From the NCBI RefSeq assembly GCF_001761485.1, contig NC_090773.1, positions 3,472,001 through 3,536,000 of the forward strand: a stretch of DNA of 64,000 nt. Reading direction: 5' to 3'. The DNA is from Yarrowia lipolytica. Its lineage: Eukaryota; Ascomycota; Dipodascomycetes; Dipodascales. A program made the translations under genes and the position numbers. A model generated the notes under the pieces. That model made no database searches. It worked only from the letters and a program-made list of their open reading frames with translations, and was not told where the DNA came from. How positions within the stretch are numbered: position 1 is the stretch's first letter; the number at the start of each line of letters is the position of its first letter. Shown here in pieces: positions 9,601-17,275 of the stretch.

Positions 9601-11166
9601 GCCAAGGTCGAGGAGTTTAAGGAGGAGACTGAGGACAAGATTGACGAGGACGACAAGGAGGCTGAGGCTCGAGACAAGAAGGAGGATGACAAGAAGGAAG
9701 AGTCTCCTATCAAGGTCGAAGAGGAGAAGGAGATGAAGGATGAGTCCAAGGAGTCTACGGATGCTAAGGATGAGTCCAAGGTGTCCAATGATGCCAAGGA
9801 TGAGTCCAAGGAGTCTAAGGATGCCAAGGATGATGTCCCTACCACTAACGGACACTCCAATGGAACGGCTAAGATTCGCCCATCTCTCCGTGAAATCCTG
9901 CTAAAGGCCAAGTCTCGAGACAACAGTCCTGACGCTGAGGATCCTTCTCACCCCTGGATCCACACCGAAACCCCTCTCAACACTTCCACGCCCGGCAAGC
10001 GACACCGGTTCAACCTTTTTGCCAACACCACCATCTACGTTTTCTTCCGTCTGCTGCAAACTCTGTACCAGCGACTTGTGGAGGTCAAGGCTCTGGAGGA
10101 GACTGTGTCAGCAGAGATTGCTTCTCGAACCCCCGTTGACTTTGCCGTCGATCTTAACCTCTACGACCACAAGCTGGACGACATGGGTCTGCGATTCAAG
10201 TCGAAGAACTGCTATCCTCAGCTGCTCAATCTGTCGTGTCGACTGATTGAAGGAGATGTGGAGCACCAGTGGTTTGAGGAGGCTCTGAGACAGGCATACC
10301 GAAACCGTGCCTACAAGCTATACACCATTGACAAGGTTGTGCAGGCTCTGGTCAAGCACATGCATACTGTCATCAGTGACCAAAAGTCCAATGACATTAT
10401 GCTACTTTTTGAGCGAGACCGTCTAACCCCCACGTCGTCTGTTCATCAACAGATTCTGCATCGTCTCCAGGTCAAGCAGGTGGTTGACTCGGACGAGAGT
10501 CTTTACAGAATCGAGTTTGACGAGAAGACCGGACATGTGAGCATTGTCTATTTGTCTGGTGAGGACGAGTCTGTCAGTGTGGTTGGAGCTTCTGACGAGG
10601 ACAAGTGGAAGTATTATCTGACTTCCTATGTCATGGCAAACCCCACCGAGGGAGTCAAGTCGGACAAGATCCGAATGCCTCTGTTGAGAAGAACTCTGGA
10701 AGACTTTGAGTCGCGTGACGAGGAGGAAGACGGGCATGTGCATTCCGATTCGATCTTTGAGACGGTGGAACAGAATCTGCTTGTTCGAATTGCTCTGGGA
10801 TCATTCAAAATGTTTTTTGTCCCTGGAACCGAAGACTGTTTTGTCCGAAAGAGTGTCAAGACTGAGCCTGTCAAGGGCGAGACTGTCCGGCAGCAAAAGT
10901 TTAAGGCCATCCAGGATGGATCTTCTACCTTCAAGCAGGGTCTGGACCAGTCTCAGATTGACACTCTGACGTCGCACTTCGAGGCATTCAAGAATGGCGA
11001 GGTGGATGAGTTGCTGGTGGATATCAAGACTAACAGCACCAGTGATACCGAAGACCCTAACAAGACCACCGAGATGGTCGATGGAGACAAGACTGAGGAG
11101 GTCAAGGAGGAAGATGAGGGAGAAAAGGTGGAGACTGAAAAGGAGGACGTGGAAATGAAGGAGTGA
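6619..11166 (+). CDS. SIN3: Sin3 transcriptional corepressor scaffold
   Basis: A 1515-residue Sin3 orthologue. Sin3 holds the Rpd3-type histone deacetylase complex and docks repressors through its paired amphipathic helix (PAH) domains. After a low-complexity Ala/Pro/Ser/Thr N-terminus come PAH1 (about 241-317, DIMKDFKSHTLDTPGV), a Gln/Gly/Pro/His-rich linker, PAH2 (about 450-518), PAH3 (about 627-690) and the HDAC-interacting region (about 713-835, with GPSYRLLPKSE and NDEWVGHPTWASEDSGF). An acidic Lys/Glu/Asp insertion (near residues 995-1075) and the Sin3 C-terminal domain follow. The open frame extends upstream to 6445, but a perfect branch-acceptor CTAACTCAG ends at 6615, so those 58 residues are most likely intron; the ATG at 6619 follows directly. 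A 30-bp unit is repeated three times at 9739-9828. Confidence 0.95.
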   Translation: MDQPQEKPASNATSPKMSPKTEPEAESGAAPAITTAPASTPAAAVPAPDAASVATPSATPVATSSAKEASTQAAPTTTAAPASDAPVATAPLATSVPPTVKPEESVPAPGPAGSASTTTASTSAVPTPVPATAPAPAVPAVAAPPSTGSAPPSTAGPSSASPAPPHPAPPASAPAPAHYHGSPPHQMHPGPVPGPRGSPAPPQQPQQHTPQPGAQPSPAGDIEHMHHMHLPPRNHSQTSVYRALNVTDALTYLDQVKIQFSDNPDVYNRFLDIMKDFKSHTLDTPGVISRVSNLFRGFPHLIEGFNTFLPPGYRIECSGDPSDPHPIKVTTPAGTTTGAEMGITQGQQPQPHLQQQTQQQQQQQQQGGPQQQQGGPQGGPQQGGPQGGPQGPPHMQHPHMQQHPHHPPPHGAPLYGPPSEQAAGQSLQQLSGVDNRASPSEPSRRSGAPVEFNHAINYVHKIKNRFADQEETYKHFLEILQTYQKEQKPIGEVYQQVTILFRNEPDLLDDFKQFLPDTSGEAAAYLEAVGQQQRLPPVGNFAPAYPGPVHQPSGTPGAATAPPPSTAAPSVKRKRSSVSEFPTEYSNIRGGAAAAAGAANKRKKEDSPSLLPTPSPLAPTSGNDALVEEISFFDRAKKHISNKAVYNEFLKILNLFSQGLIDKATLVERVEGFLGGSHELFAWFKKFVNYQEKPLHIENIVFKKSHLELSLCPPLGPSYRLLPKSERFMPCSGRDEMCWEVLNDEWVGHPTWASEDSGFVAHRKNQYEEVLHRVEEERHEYDYYIEANLRSIQTLETISNRIANMSHEERLNFRLQPGLGHGTTIYQKVIRKIYDKERGLEVIEALHENPGIAVPVVLRRLKQKDEEWRRAHREWNKVWRETEQKAFYKSLDHLGLTFKQLDKKMLTSKQLVAELAAARVDSNATPAAKKPLLGLKPVQQLDYDFKDYSVFGDVLKLVSVFLEHSSSYSANDREKLGVVMDGFLWLFFGYESESAKVEEFKEETEDKIDEDDKEAEARDKKEDDKKEESPIKVEEEKEMKDESKESTDAKDESKVSNDAKDESKESKDAKDDVPTTNGHSNGTAKIRPSLREILLKAKSRDNSPDAEDPSHPWIHTETPLNTSTPGKRHRFNLFANTTIYVFFRLLQTLYQRLVEVKALEETVSAEIASRTPVDFAVDLNLYDHKLDDMGLRFKSKNCYPQLLNLSCRLIEGDVEHQWFEEALRQAYRNRAYKLYTIDKVVQALVKHMHTVISDQKSNDIMLLFERDRLTPTSSVHQQILHRLQVKQVVDSDESLYRIEFDEKTGHVSIVYLSGEDESVSVVGASDEDKWKYYLTSYVMANPTEGVKSDKIRMPLLRRTLEDFESRDEEEDGHVHSDSIFETVEQNLLVRIALGSFKMFFVPGTEDCFVRKSVKTEPVKGETVRQQKFKAIQDGSSTFKQGLDQSQIDTLTSHFEAFKNGEVDELLVDIKTNSTSDTEDPNKTTEMVDGDKTEEVKEEDEGEKVETEKEDVEMKE
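7682..7716 (+). repeat. CAG/CAA glutamine repeat in SIN3
   Basis: A run of CAG and CAA codons encodes polyglutamine in the linker between PAH1 and PAH2, followed by Gly-Pro-Gln repeats. Confidence 0.8.
9739..9828 (+). repeat. Three tandem 30-bp units inside SIN3
   Basis: Three consecutive 30-bp units each encode a decapeptide of the form DESKESTDAK (variants DESKVSNDAK and DESKESKDAK). They form part of the acidic insertion and keep the reading frame. Confidence 0.9.
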
Positions 11167-11645
11167 AGGATTTTTGTATGATTAATGTATTTTATTGTAA
11201 AGCTAAGTCGAATGTTATCAGCGAGTGCACAGTACATACATATTAGAGCGTAGTGAGTAGCACGGTGGGCATTGATCGAAAACGCTTTTAACCGTCAGTG
11301 TTGTAATTACTGTATATGGGTGGGGAAGTTGTGGGGTTGGTGTGAGACCACAGGTATGAATGTGAACCTGTCTTAGATCCATTTATTGTGGTGTACTAGT
11401 GTCACGAGGACTACCCCGGGAGGTATAAATAAAGGTCCTTGATCGGTGAAAGTGTCACAGAAGGAAAGGTATTAATAACATGTTTTTCTTCATTGAACTA
11501 TTTTGGGCCGCGATCTTCTACTTTTGCAAGTGTGGACCATTTGAGGGGAATGGACCGGTTCCAAATGACACATTATAAGGTAACCCCAAGATGGCATTAT
11601 TGAGATGATTAAAGGAAGAGAATTTGAGGAACTTGTTCATCACGC

Positions 11646-11678
<33 letters not shown>

Positions 11679-11994
11679 CGCTGCAAATGATCTACGATAC
11701 TGTAACAAAATAAATAATATCTGTCAAGTAAAAACTGGACGGCTTGAGTAAAGGTTGTAAGGACAAGTTGGGCGGGGGAGTGCGGTACAGTACGAAAACT
11801 ATGGCTCCAAAGTCAATCAAACCTTTGCGAGGGCGGTCTAGCCCACAATTTGGGCCATGATACTCGCCATTAGTCGGTCTCCCTCACCTAAAGGCCTACC
11901 CCTGTATTGTCCTGGTTTCATAGACTAAAGTTTACTATCAGCACGTGAATACGACAATCTCTGCTTATCGTTCTCAACATCACTTCATTTGCAA
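11167..11994. other. Intergenic region with a 28-base A run
   Basis: No gene is supported. It contains the 3' end of SIN3, a TATA-like AGGTATAAATAAAG near 11421, and an uninterrupted run of 28 A at 11649-11676. A TACAGTAC word occurs near 11785. Confidence 0.6.
11649..11676 (+). repeat. Homopolymer A run
   Basis: Twenty-eight consecutive A residues. No coding sequence, target-site duplication or element body is visible next to it, so it is not evidence of a retroposed copy by itself. Confidence 0.9.
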
Positions 11995-12354
11995 ATGACC
12001 AAGGAGCGGTACTACGAGAGCCAGGAGCGCGATTTGAAAAAGGACATCCGGTCAGTTGAACGAGCGTTATTTGGGCTCGAGGATAACGTTGAAGGAGCCA
12101 GCTTGCGAGCCCTGAAGGCCCAAAAGGAGCTGGATGAAGCAGAAGCTGATTTGGAGAAGGCTCGGCAGGAAATGAAGGTGGCCAGACAGCGGCTGGACGG
12201 ATACAGAGAGCAGCTGAAGGAGCTACGTGACGCAAGAAACGGCAAGACGACGCCAAAAAAAAGCCAGATCGATACCCTGGAACTCATGAATGAAGTGGAG
12301 ATAGTCAGGGGGCTGGGTTTGGACTATCTGCAGAAGCTTGAGGTTAGACCGTGA
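11995..12354 (+). CDS. Small coiled-coil protein, unknown function
   Basis: A 119-residue highly charged protein starting at MTKERYYESQERDLKK. From about residue 5 to 85 it has regular heptad spacing and many Glu, Lys, Arg and Ala residues (for example KAQKELDEAEADLEKARQEM), so it should form a long coiled coil. A short non-helical tail (about 95-119) ends near the stop: IDTLELMNEVEIVRGLGLDYL. Codon use (CGA, GAG, AAG) is like neighbouring genes, which supports it being real. The layout of coiled coil followed by a short C-terminal segment recalls small kinetochore or spindle subunits, but this is only a shape argument and I do not recognise the family. A different frame stays open from 12351 to 12656, so a missed intron or frame break near the 3' end could hide a longer protein. 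Confidence 0.65.
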   Translation: MTKERYYESQERDLKKDIRSVERALFGLEDNVEGASLRALKAQKELDEAEADLEKARQEMKVARQRLDGYREQLKELRDARNGKTTPKKSQIDTLELMNEVEIVRGLGLDYLQKLEVRP

Positions 12355-12760
12355 AGGGACCCGCGGAGAAAAACAAGCACCTGTTTGTGTGTCACACGTA
12401 CAACAGGGCCACCGGCAGCTTTATTGCCTCCAAGCCCCATTCTCGACACTACTCTACAGTGTACATACTGTACAGCGGTTTAAGACCTGTGTCAACCATG
12501 CATGTGCCGAAGAGTTTGGGGGTTCTGGGGAGGAACTTGGGTGGTGTAACAAACACCTGGAGAGTAGAGTATGATGCGTTCTCCAAGAGTATCACTGTTA
12601 TTAATGTGCTCAGGATGGACTCAGTTTATTCACACGACAATCAATATATATACTAACGTCTATTTATAACAATACACCTGATAAACCATACAGAGGTACA
12701 GTACAAGCACATGATTCACTCATTGCAATCCATTTTCTATATGCTATAAATACTTTTCTT
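12355..12760. other. Short intergenic region between convergent genes
   Basis: Nothing certain is seen. One frame on the plus strand stays open to 12656, but it has no ATG near its beginning and no recognisable protein features. Confidence 0.5.
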
Positions 12761-13789
12761 CTAAATGTCGGTATGTTCGACTCCAAAATCAGCCAACTTT
12801 TCGCCCTCCACGTTTCTCCAGTGATCTCGTTTGTAGAAATCGTTTTCTGCCTGCATCTTTCCAGCTCCAATCCCTCCCAGAAGACAATCCGGCTCCTCAC
12901 CTCGTCGTCGAAGACCGTCCTTGAGGTTCTGAAGAGGTACATTCTCAGGGTCGTAGTCCACGTGGTCCGGGGGCCAGCACAGAGGCTCGCCTTCCTCTGT
13001 GTATCCGCTCTCGTTCTTCTCAAAAGTGATTCCGTCTCCTCTAGGTTGTCCCCAGGGTAGCCAAAAGGTCAGAGGAGAACCTACAGCGTTGAAGATGTTA
13101 GTGAAGAGCTCGATATCGTAAGGGAACTCGGCTCTCTCCTCGGTCACAATTTTACGTCGAACCAGACTCTCAATACGGTCACATTCCCAGGACTCAATCT
13201 GAGTAATACCGTTACACATGTTGACAAAGACACGAATAGTGAGAATGCCAACTGTGAAGAGCACAAAGAACGAAGCGGGCAGAAAGACAATCGAGAGAAT
13301 GACCTCGGTCTTGTCAAACAGGTAGGAAGGAAGATGTTTATCTCTCCACAACTTCATGATTCGGATACACAGTCTGATGAAGAGGTATCCAACAGTCATA
13401 TCGACCCAGACTAAAAACCGCATGAAATGAGGCATATTTCTGTGTCCCACAGTGTTGTTGGTCCAGGGACAATGGTGGTCCATCTTGAGAACGCAGACGC
13501 CCAGGGCTTTGGAATGATGAGTTCTCTCGGGCTTATAAGCCTTGCATTTGAGACAATACATCTTCATGCCATTCTCGGGAGGCGTGTAATTTTTAGGTGG
13601 CGATCCAGGAGGCACTATGATGGCGATGATGTAAGAGATCCAGACCATGGCAGAGGCGCAGATGAAGAGAGTCAGCTCGTTGTTGGAAACATGGTGAGGC
13701 AGAATGTAGATGGCCGAGAACGTCGACAGCGTGAAGATGATTATGCACGGAATTATCACTCCTATCCACGGATTGGAGAATGTGATCAT
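12761..13789 (-). CDS. PFA4: DHHC palmitoyltransferase, Pfa4 type
   Basis: A 342-residue membrane protein predicted to attach palmitate to cysteines of substrate proteins; yeast Pfa4 acts in the ER on chitin synthase Chs3. Two hydrophobic segments (about 8-30 and 40-60) precede the cysteine-rich domain (79-125) with the catalytic motif MDHHCPW at 103-109, and two more follow (about 125-147 and 175-200). The downstream motif PLTFWLPWGQP and the acidic C-terminal tail also fit Pfa4. The frame is open upstream to 13903, but the first 38 residues are not membrane-like and MITFSNPW at 13789 places the first membrane segment as expected. Unusually, several zinc ligands of the cysteine-rich domain are missing: the segment reads THHSKALGVCVLKMDHHC, and NNTVG replaces the usual NCVG. 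Confidence 0.9.
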   Translation of the reverse strand: MITFSNPWIGVIIPCIIIFTLSTFSAIYILPHHVSNNELTLFICASAMVWISYIIAIIVPPGSPPKNYTPPENGMKMYCLKCKAYKPERTHHSKALGVCVLKMDHHCPWTNNTVGHRNMPHFMRFLVWVDMTVGYLFIRLCIRIMKLWRDKHLPSYLFDKTEVILSIVFLPASFFVLFTVGILTIRVFVNMCNGITQIESWECDRIESLVRRKIVTEERAEFPYDIELFTNIFNAVGSPLTFWLPWGQPRGDGITFEKNESGYTEEGEPLCWPPDHVDYDPENVPLQNLKDGLRRRGEEPDCLLGGIGAGKMQAENDFYKRDHWRNVEGEKLADFGVEHTDI

Positions 13790-14441
13790 GGTGGAACTGT
13801 TGAAGACACTATAGTATGCTTGAAATCGCGTCTGATCTTTGATATGCGCTGTACATGCGTTCCACGTACCAGTACATCCCAGCTTACTAAGGAGTAGATG
13901 CATATATTAGGCCCTAACCTTGAGCTCCGTTTAGACGAAATGAATTATTGTGTCGCGGAGTCATTAAACCCAGGTTGGTCGTCGCAATTGGTAGTTATGT
14001 GGCTCAATTAGTTGCTCAGTCTCCATTTTCTGATGGAGGCTGCTCTTCCGCTATCAGACTTAAAGAAATTCATACTTTTAATTGGTCCCACTATTCAGAG
14101 TCAGTTGAAGCTTCGGGATAAAGTCAAGTCAAAGTGGGGTCAGAAAGGAGGTCGTTATCTGGTGATATTACTAAGATAGGCCTCGAATTTTGCTCAGTAA
14201 TTGTAACCAGCCTGGTCTCTATACCCCGCTGTTGTGTTCGTATAACGTCACGTGACCCACGACAATGGCCTAATCGTTCCATGCGGCCCGGAAAAGGCGG
14301 CTTATCTCTCCCTCTTACAGTAAGCTAGTCCCAATAAAAAGCTTATTTTGACAACCTTCCCCAACTGAGTCACTCCCCAGATTTTTTGCAGGACACCTTC
14401 TGACTACCACCACCACCAACAGTTCACCACCACAAGCGAAA
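13790..14441. other. Divergent promoter region of PFA4 and ARG4
   Basis: No gene is supported. It contains an E-box CACGTG at 14249-14254, a Gcn4-type TGAGTCA at 14366-14372 and an AATAAAAAG stretch near 14333 that might act as a TATA element for ARG4. Confidence 0.6.
14366..14372 (+). promoter_or_regulatory. Putative Gcn4/Cpc1 binding site of ARG4
   Basis: TGAGTCA is the exact palindromic core bound by Gcn4, the activator of amino-acid biosynthesis genes in fungi. It lies 70 bases before the ARG4 start. General control of arginine genes is established in other yeasts; the site here is inferred from sequence only, and it may be inside the transcribed leader. Confidence 0.5.
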
Positions 14442-15411
14442 ATGTCTGCCGAAGTTCCTTCTAAACTCAAGCTCTGGGGAGGCCGATTCACTGGCGCCAC
14501 CGATCCCCTCATGAACCTGTACAATGCGTCTCTGCCTTACGACAAGAAGATGTACGAAGCTGATCTCGAGGGTACCCGAGTGTACACTGCGGCTCTGCGA
14601 AAGCTCGACATTCTCAACGACCACGAGCTAAGCGAGATTCACCGAGGTCTGGAAGAGATCAAGAAGGAGTGGGCCGCCGGCACCTTCAAGGAAGAGGAGG
14701 GAGACGAGGACATTCACACTGCCAACGAGCGACGACTGGGCGAGATTATTGGCCGAGACATCTCTGGCAAGGTGCACACTGGCCGATCTCGAAACGATCA
14801 AGTCGCTACCGACATGCGACTGTATGTGCGAAAGGAGCTGGGAGAGATCCGAAACCTGCTGGCCGACTTCATCAAGGTGCTTATCAACCGAGGTAAGACT
14901 GAGATGGACGTGCTCATGCCGGGATACACCCATCTTCAGCGAGCCCAGCCCATCCGATGGGCCCACTGGCTTTCATCTTACGCTACTTACTTCACCTCCG
15001 ACCTGCAGCGACTGGACCAGCTCATTGAGCGAGTCAACATGTCTCCTCTGGGCTGTGGAGCTCTGGCTGGCCACCCCTTTGGCATTGACCGAGAGTACAT
15101 TGCCACCGAGCTTGGCTTTGGCGGCATCATCGGTAACTCCCTTGTTGGTGTCGGTGACCGAGACTTTGTCACCGAGACTCTCTTCTGGGGCTCTCTGCTC
15201 ATGAACCACATTTCTCGATTTGCTGAGGATCTCATCATCTACTCCACTGCCGAGTTTGGCTTCATCCAGCTTGCCGATGCCTACTCCACCGGTTCTTCTC
15301 TCATGCCCCAGAAGAAGAACCCGGACTCTCTGGAGCTTCTTCGAGGCAAGTCTGGCCGAGCTTTTGGCCAGCTGGCCGGCTTCATGATGTCCGTCAAGTC
15401 CACTCCTTCCA

Positions 15412-15443
<32 letters not shown>

Positions 15444-15836
15444 CCCCTGTTTGACAACCTCACCACCGTGTCTCACTCCATCCAGATTGCCACCGGCGTC
15501 ATGTCCACCCTCTCCATCAACAAGGAGAAGATGGAGGGTGCTCTTACCATGGACATGCTGGCCACCGATCTGGCCGACTACCTGGTCCGAAAGGGCGTCC
15601 CCTTCCGAGAGACCCACCACATCTCTGGTGAGGCTGTTCGAACTGCCGAAGAGCTCAAGGTGTCTGGTATCGACAAGCTGACCCTGGAGCAGTACAAGAA
15701 GATTGACGAGCGATTCGAGGAGGACGTGGCCAAGGTCTTTGACTTTGAGCAGTCTGTCGAGCGACGAACCGCCATTGGAGGAACTGCCAAGTCCGCCATT
15801 CTCCAGCAGTTTGATGCTCTTGAGAAGGCTCTCTAA
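14442..15836 (+). CDS. ARG4: Argininosuccinate lyase
   Basis: A 464-residue enzyme of the fumarase/aspartase superfamily that splits argininosuccinate into arginine and fumarate, the last step of arginine synthesis, in the cytosol. The start [16 protein letters not shown] matches the family N-terminus. Conserved blocks are visible in order: [22 protein letters not shown], and the superfamily signature [12 protein letters not shown] at about 284-295, which carries the catalytic serine loop. The length is typical (yeast Arg4 463). Codons are strongly biased to CGA, GAG, AAG and CTG-type preferred codons, indicating good expression. No intron is seen. A Gcn4-type site lies upstream. Confidence 0.98.
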
Positions 15837-16924
15837 GTGTACTGTATATAGGAATTTATGACGTTCAAAGTTACTGTAGAGTCAGGGTGTGCTGGAAGAC
15901 TTGGATGGAACACTCCGGTTGGAGTGAACGAGTGCAGAGAAGAAGGCAACCAGGAGATATATATGACCGGATCGATGGCACTTAAATGTGTGTACCAACT
16001 ACATGTACAAGTACGAGTCTTCTGTTCCTGACAAGCCTATCAAAACCCCTGAGAATCCTCTGACCAAACCTGCATTCATGCAATGCAGCTGCAACCTTCC
16101 ATCTCAGGCGAGCAGCGTGGTATCAAGACCGGAGTTTGCTCCATACTTTTTGCGTCATTTTCAGCACATTTTTCAAGGGATAAAGTGAACGTCGCAGCCA
16201 ACCTCTGTGATACTACTCACTCAGTCTGGGTTAAAGAAACGTAGCGTAATTATGTCCGTTCTCAGCCGCATATGTCTATTTATAGTGAGCGGAAAGTGAG
16301 TACTTATTTTGAGCTGTGGTAGCGACCTGAATATTATCGCCGTCCTCTCATCTAATGAAGACCATGAATGCAGATCATATATCATTATCTAATTGTAGAG
16401 TGACTTAGACTACATGTAGCTACTTTTACTTGTAGTTTCCCTTGGACGGTTTTGTTACCAGCATAAACAAGCGCTCGTGAAAGATGTTACTATAGTTCCC
16501 CTTGAAGTTAGCAAAGGCAGTGAAAAATTTCACTGTCTAGCTTGTGTTGATAAAATTGTGCTGATAAATCTACAAGTATACCAGGGACCCTGTTACTTTT
16601 ACATATCAATTGACTGACATACTTGCATCTTTTATAGGTCAGCATCGACATCTCCATTTCTATCGCACAGACGTTGCGCTGGAGAACTCTACACAGTACA
16701 AGTATATCTATACCCTACAACATATCTAATATCATTCACTCATTCACATACTTAATTCTCCTTGTTGGACCGTTAGTGGCGTGTGGTGTACTCTCGTCTT
16801 ATTGTGCGCGATAGTGGGCTCACACAGGCCATGGCGTTTGTGTTAGTTTTGCGGGCTCTGCCGCGAGACGCCGTATCGTTCATCGTCATATCCGCTCGTC
16901 TTAGCTCCGTTCTCCTGCTGTCCC
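15837..16924. other. Intergenic region between convergent ARG4 and IGO
   Basis: No gene is supported. The short frames present have no recognisable features. A CACAGTACAAGTATATC stretch near 16690 belongs to the recurrent TAC-rich words. Confidence 0.55.
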
Positions 16925-17275
16925 CTAGTTGTTCTGGCTCAGCTGGCTGCTCTCTTTGATAGGCGACTGGACACCTGGGGGCGACGAGCCGCCAGGAGCA
17001 CACGAACCTCCTCCACAACCGTTGTGCTGGAGCTTAGAGATCTTTTCGGGGTTGGGGTGCTGAAGTCCGACCTGGCCGGCATCTACCGAGTCGACCCGTC
17101 CAGCCCGGCTCATGGCATAATCTCCAGAGTCGAAGTACTTTCGCTCGTTGATTTTCTTGGAAAGCACGTCCTTCTGGGTAGGCAGCTTGCCGTAGAGCTT
17201 GAAAATCCGCTGCTCTTCAGGTGACAGAGACGACACGTCGACCTTGTTTGCACGGTTGGGGTTCAGAGACGACAT
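16925..17275 (-). CDS. IGO1: Endosulfine (Igo1/Igo2 family), PP2A inhibitor
   Basis: A 116-residue protein with the endosulfine signature FDSGDY at 48-53. In S. cerevisiae the Greatwall-type kinase Rim15 phosphorylates the serine of this motif (S50 here), and the phosphoprotein inhibits PP2A-B55, promoting entry into quiescence and mRNA preservation. The family N-terminal helix region is present (LSPEEQRIFKLYGKLPTQKD). The C-terminal half is low-complexity with a Gly/Cys/Ser/Pro cluster (GCGGGSCAPGG) and Asn/Gln end. Length agrees with the family. A single gene is seen here, whereas S. cerevisiae has two; the symbol follows the yeast paralogue and is by homology. Confidence 0.93.
   Translation of the reverse strand: MSSLNPNRANKVDVSSLSPEEQRIFKLYGKLPTQKDVLSKKINERKYFDSGDYAMSRAGRVDSVDAGQVGLQHPNPEKISKLQHNGCGGGSCAPGGSSPPGVQSPIKESSQLSQNN

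Noticed and set aside
11649-11676. The A run as the tail of a retroposed element
   Set aside because: No element body, target-site duplication or coding remnant was seen next to it.
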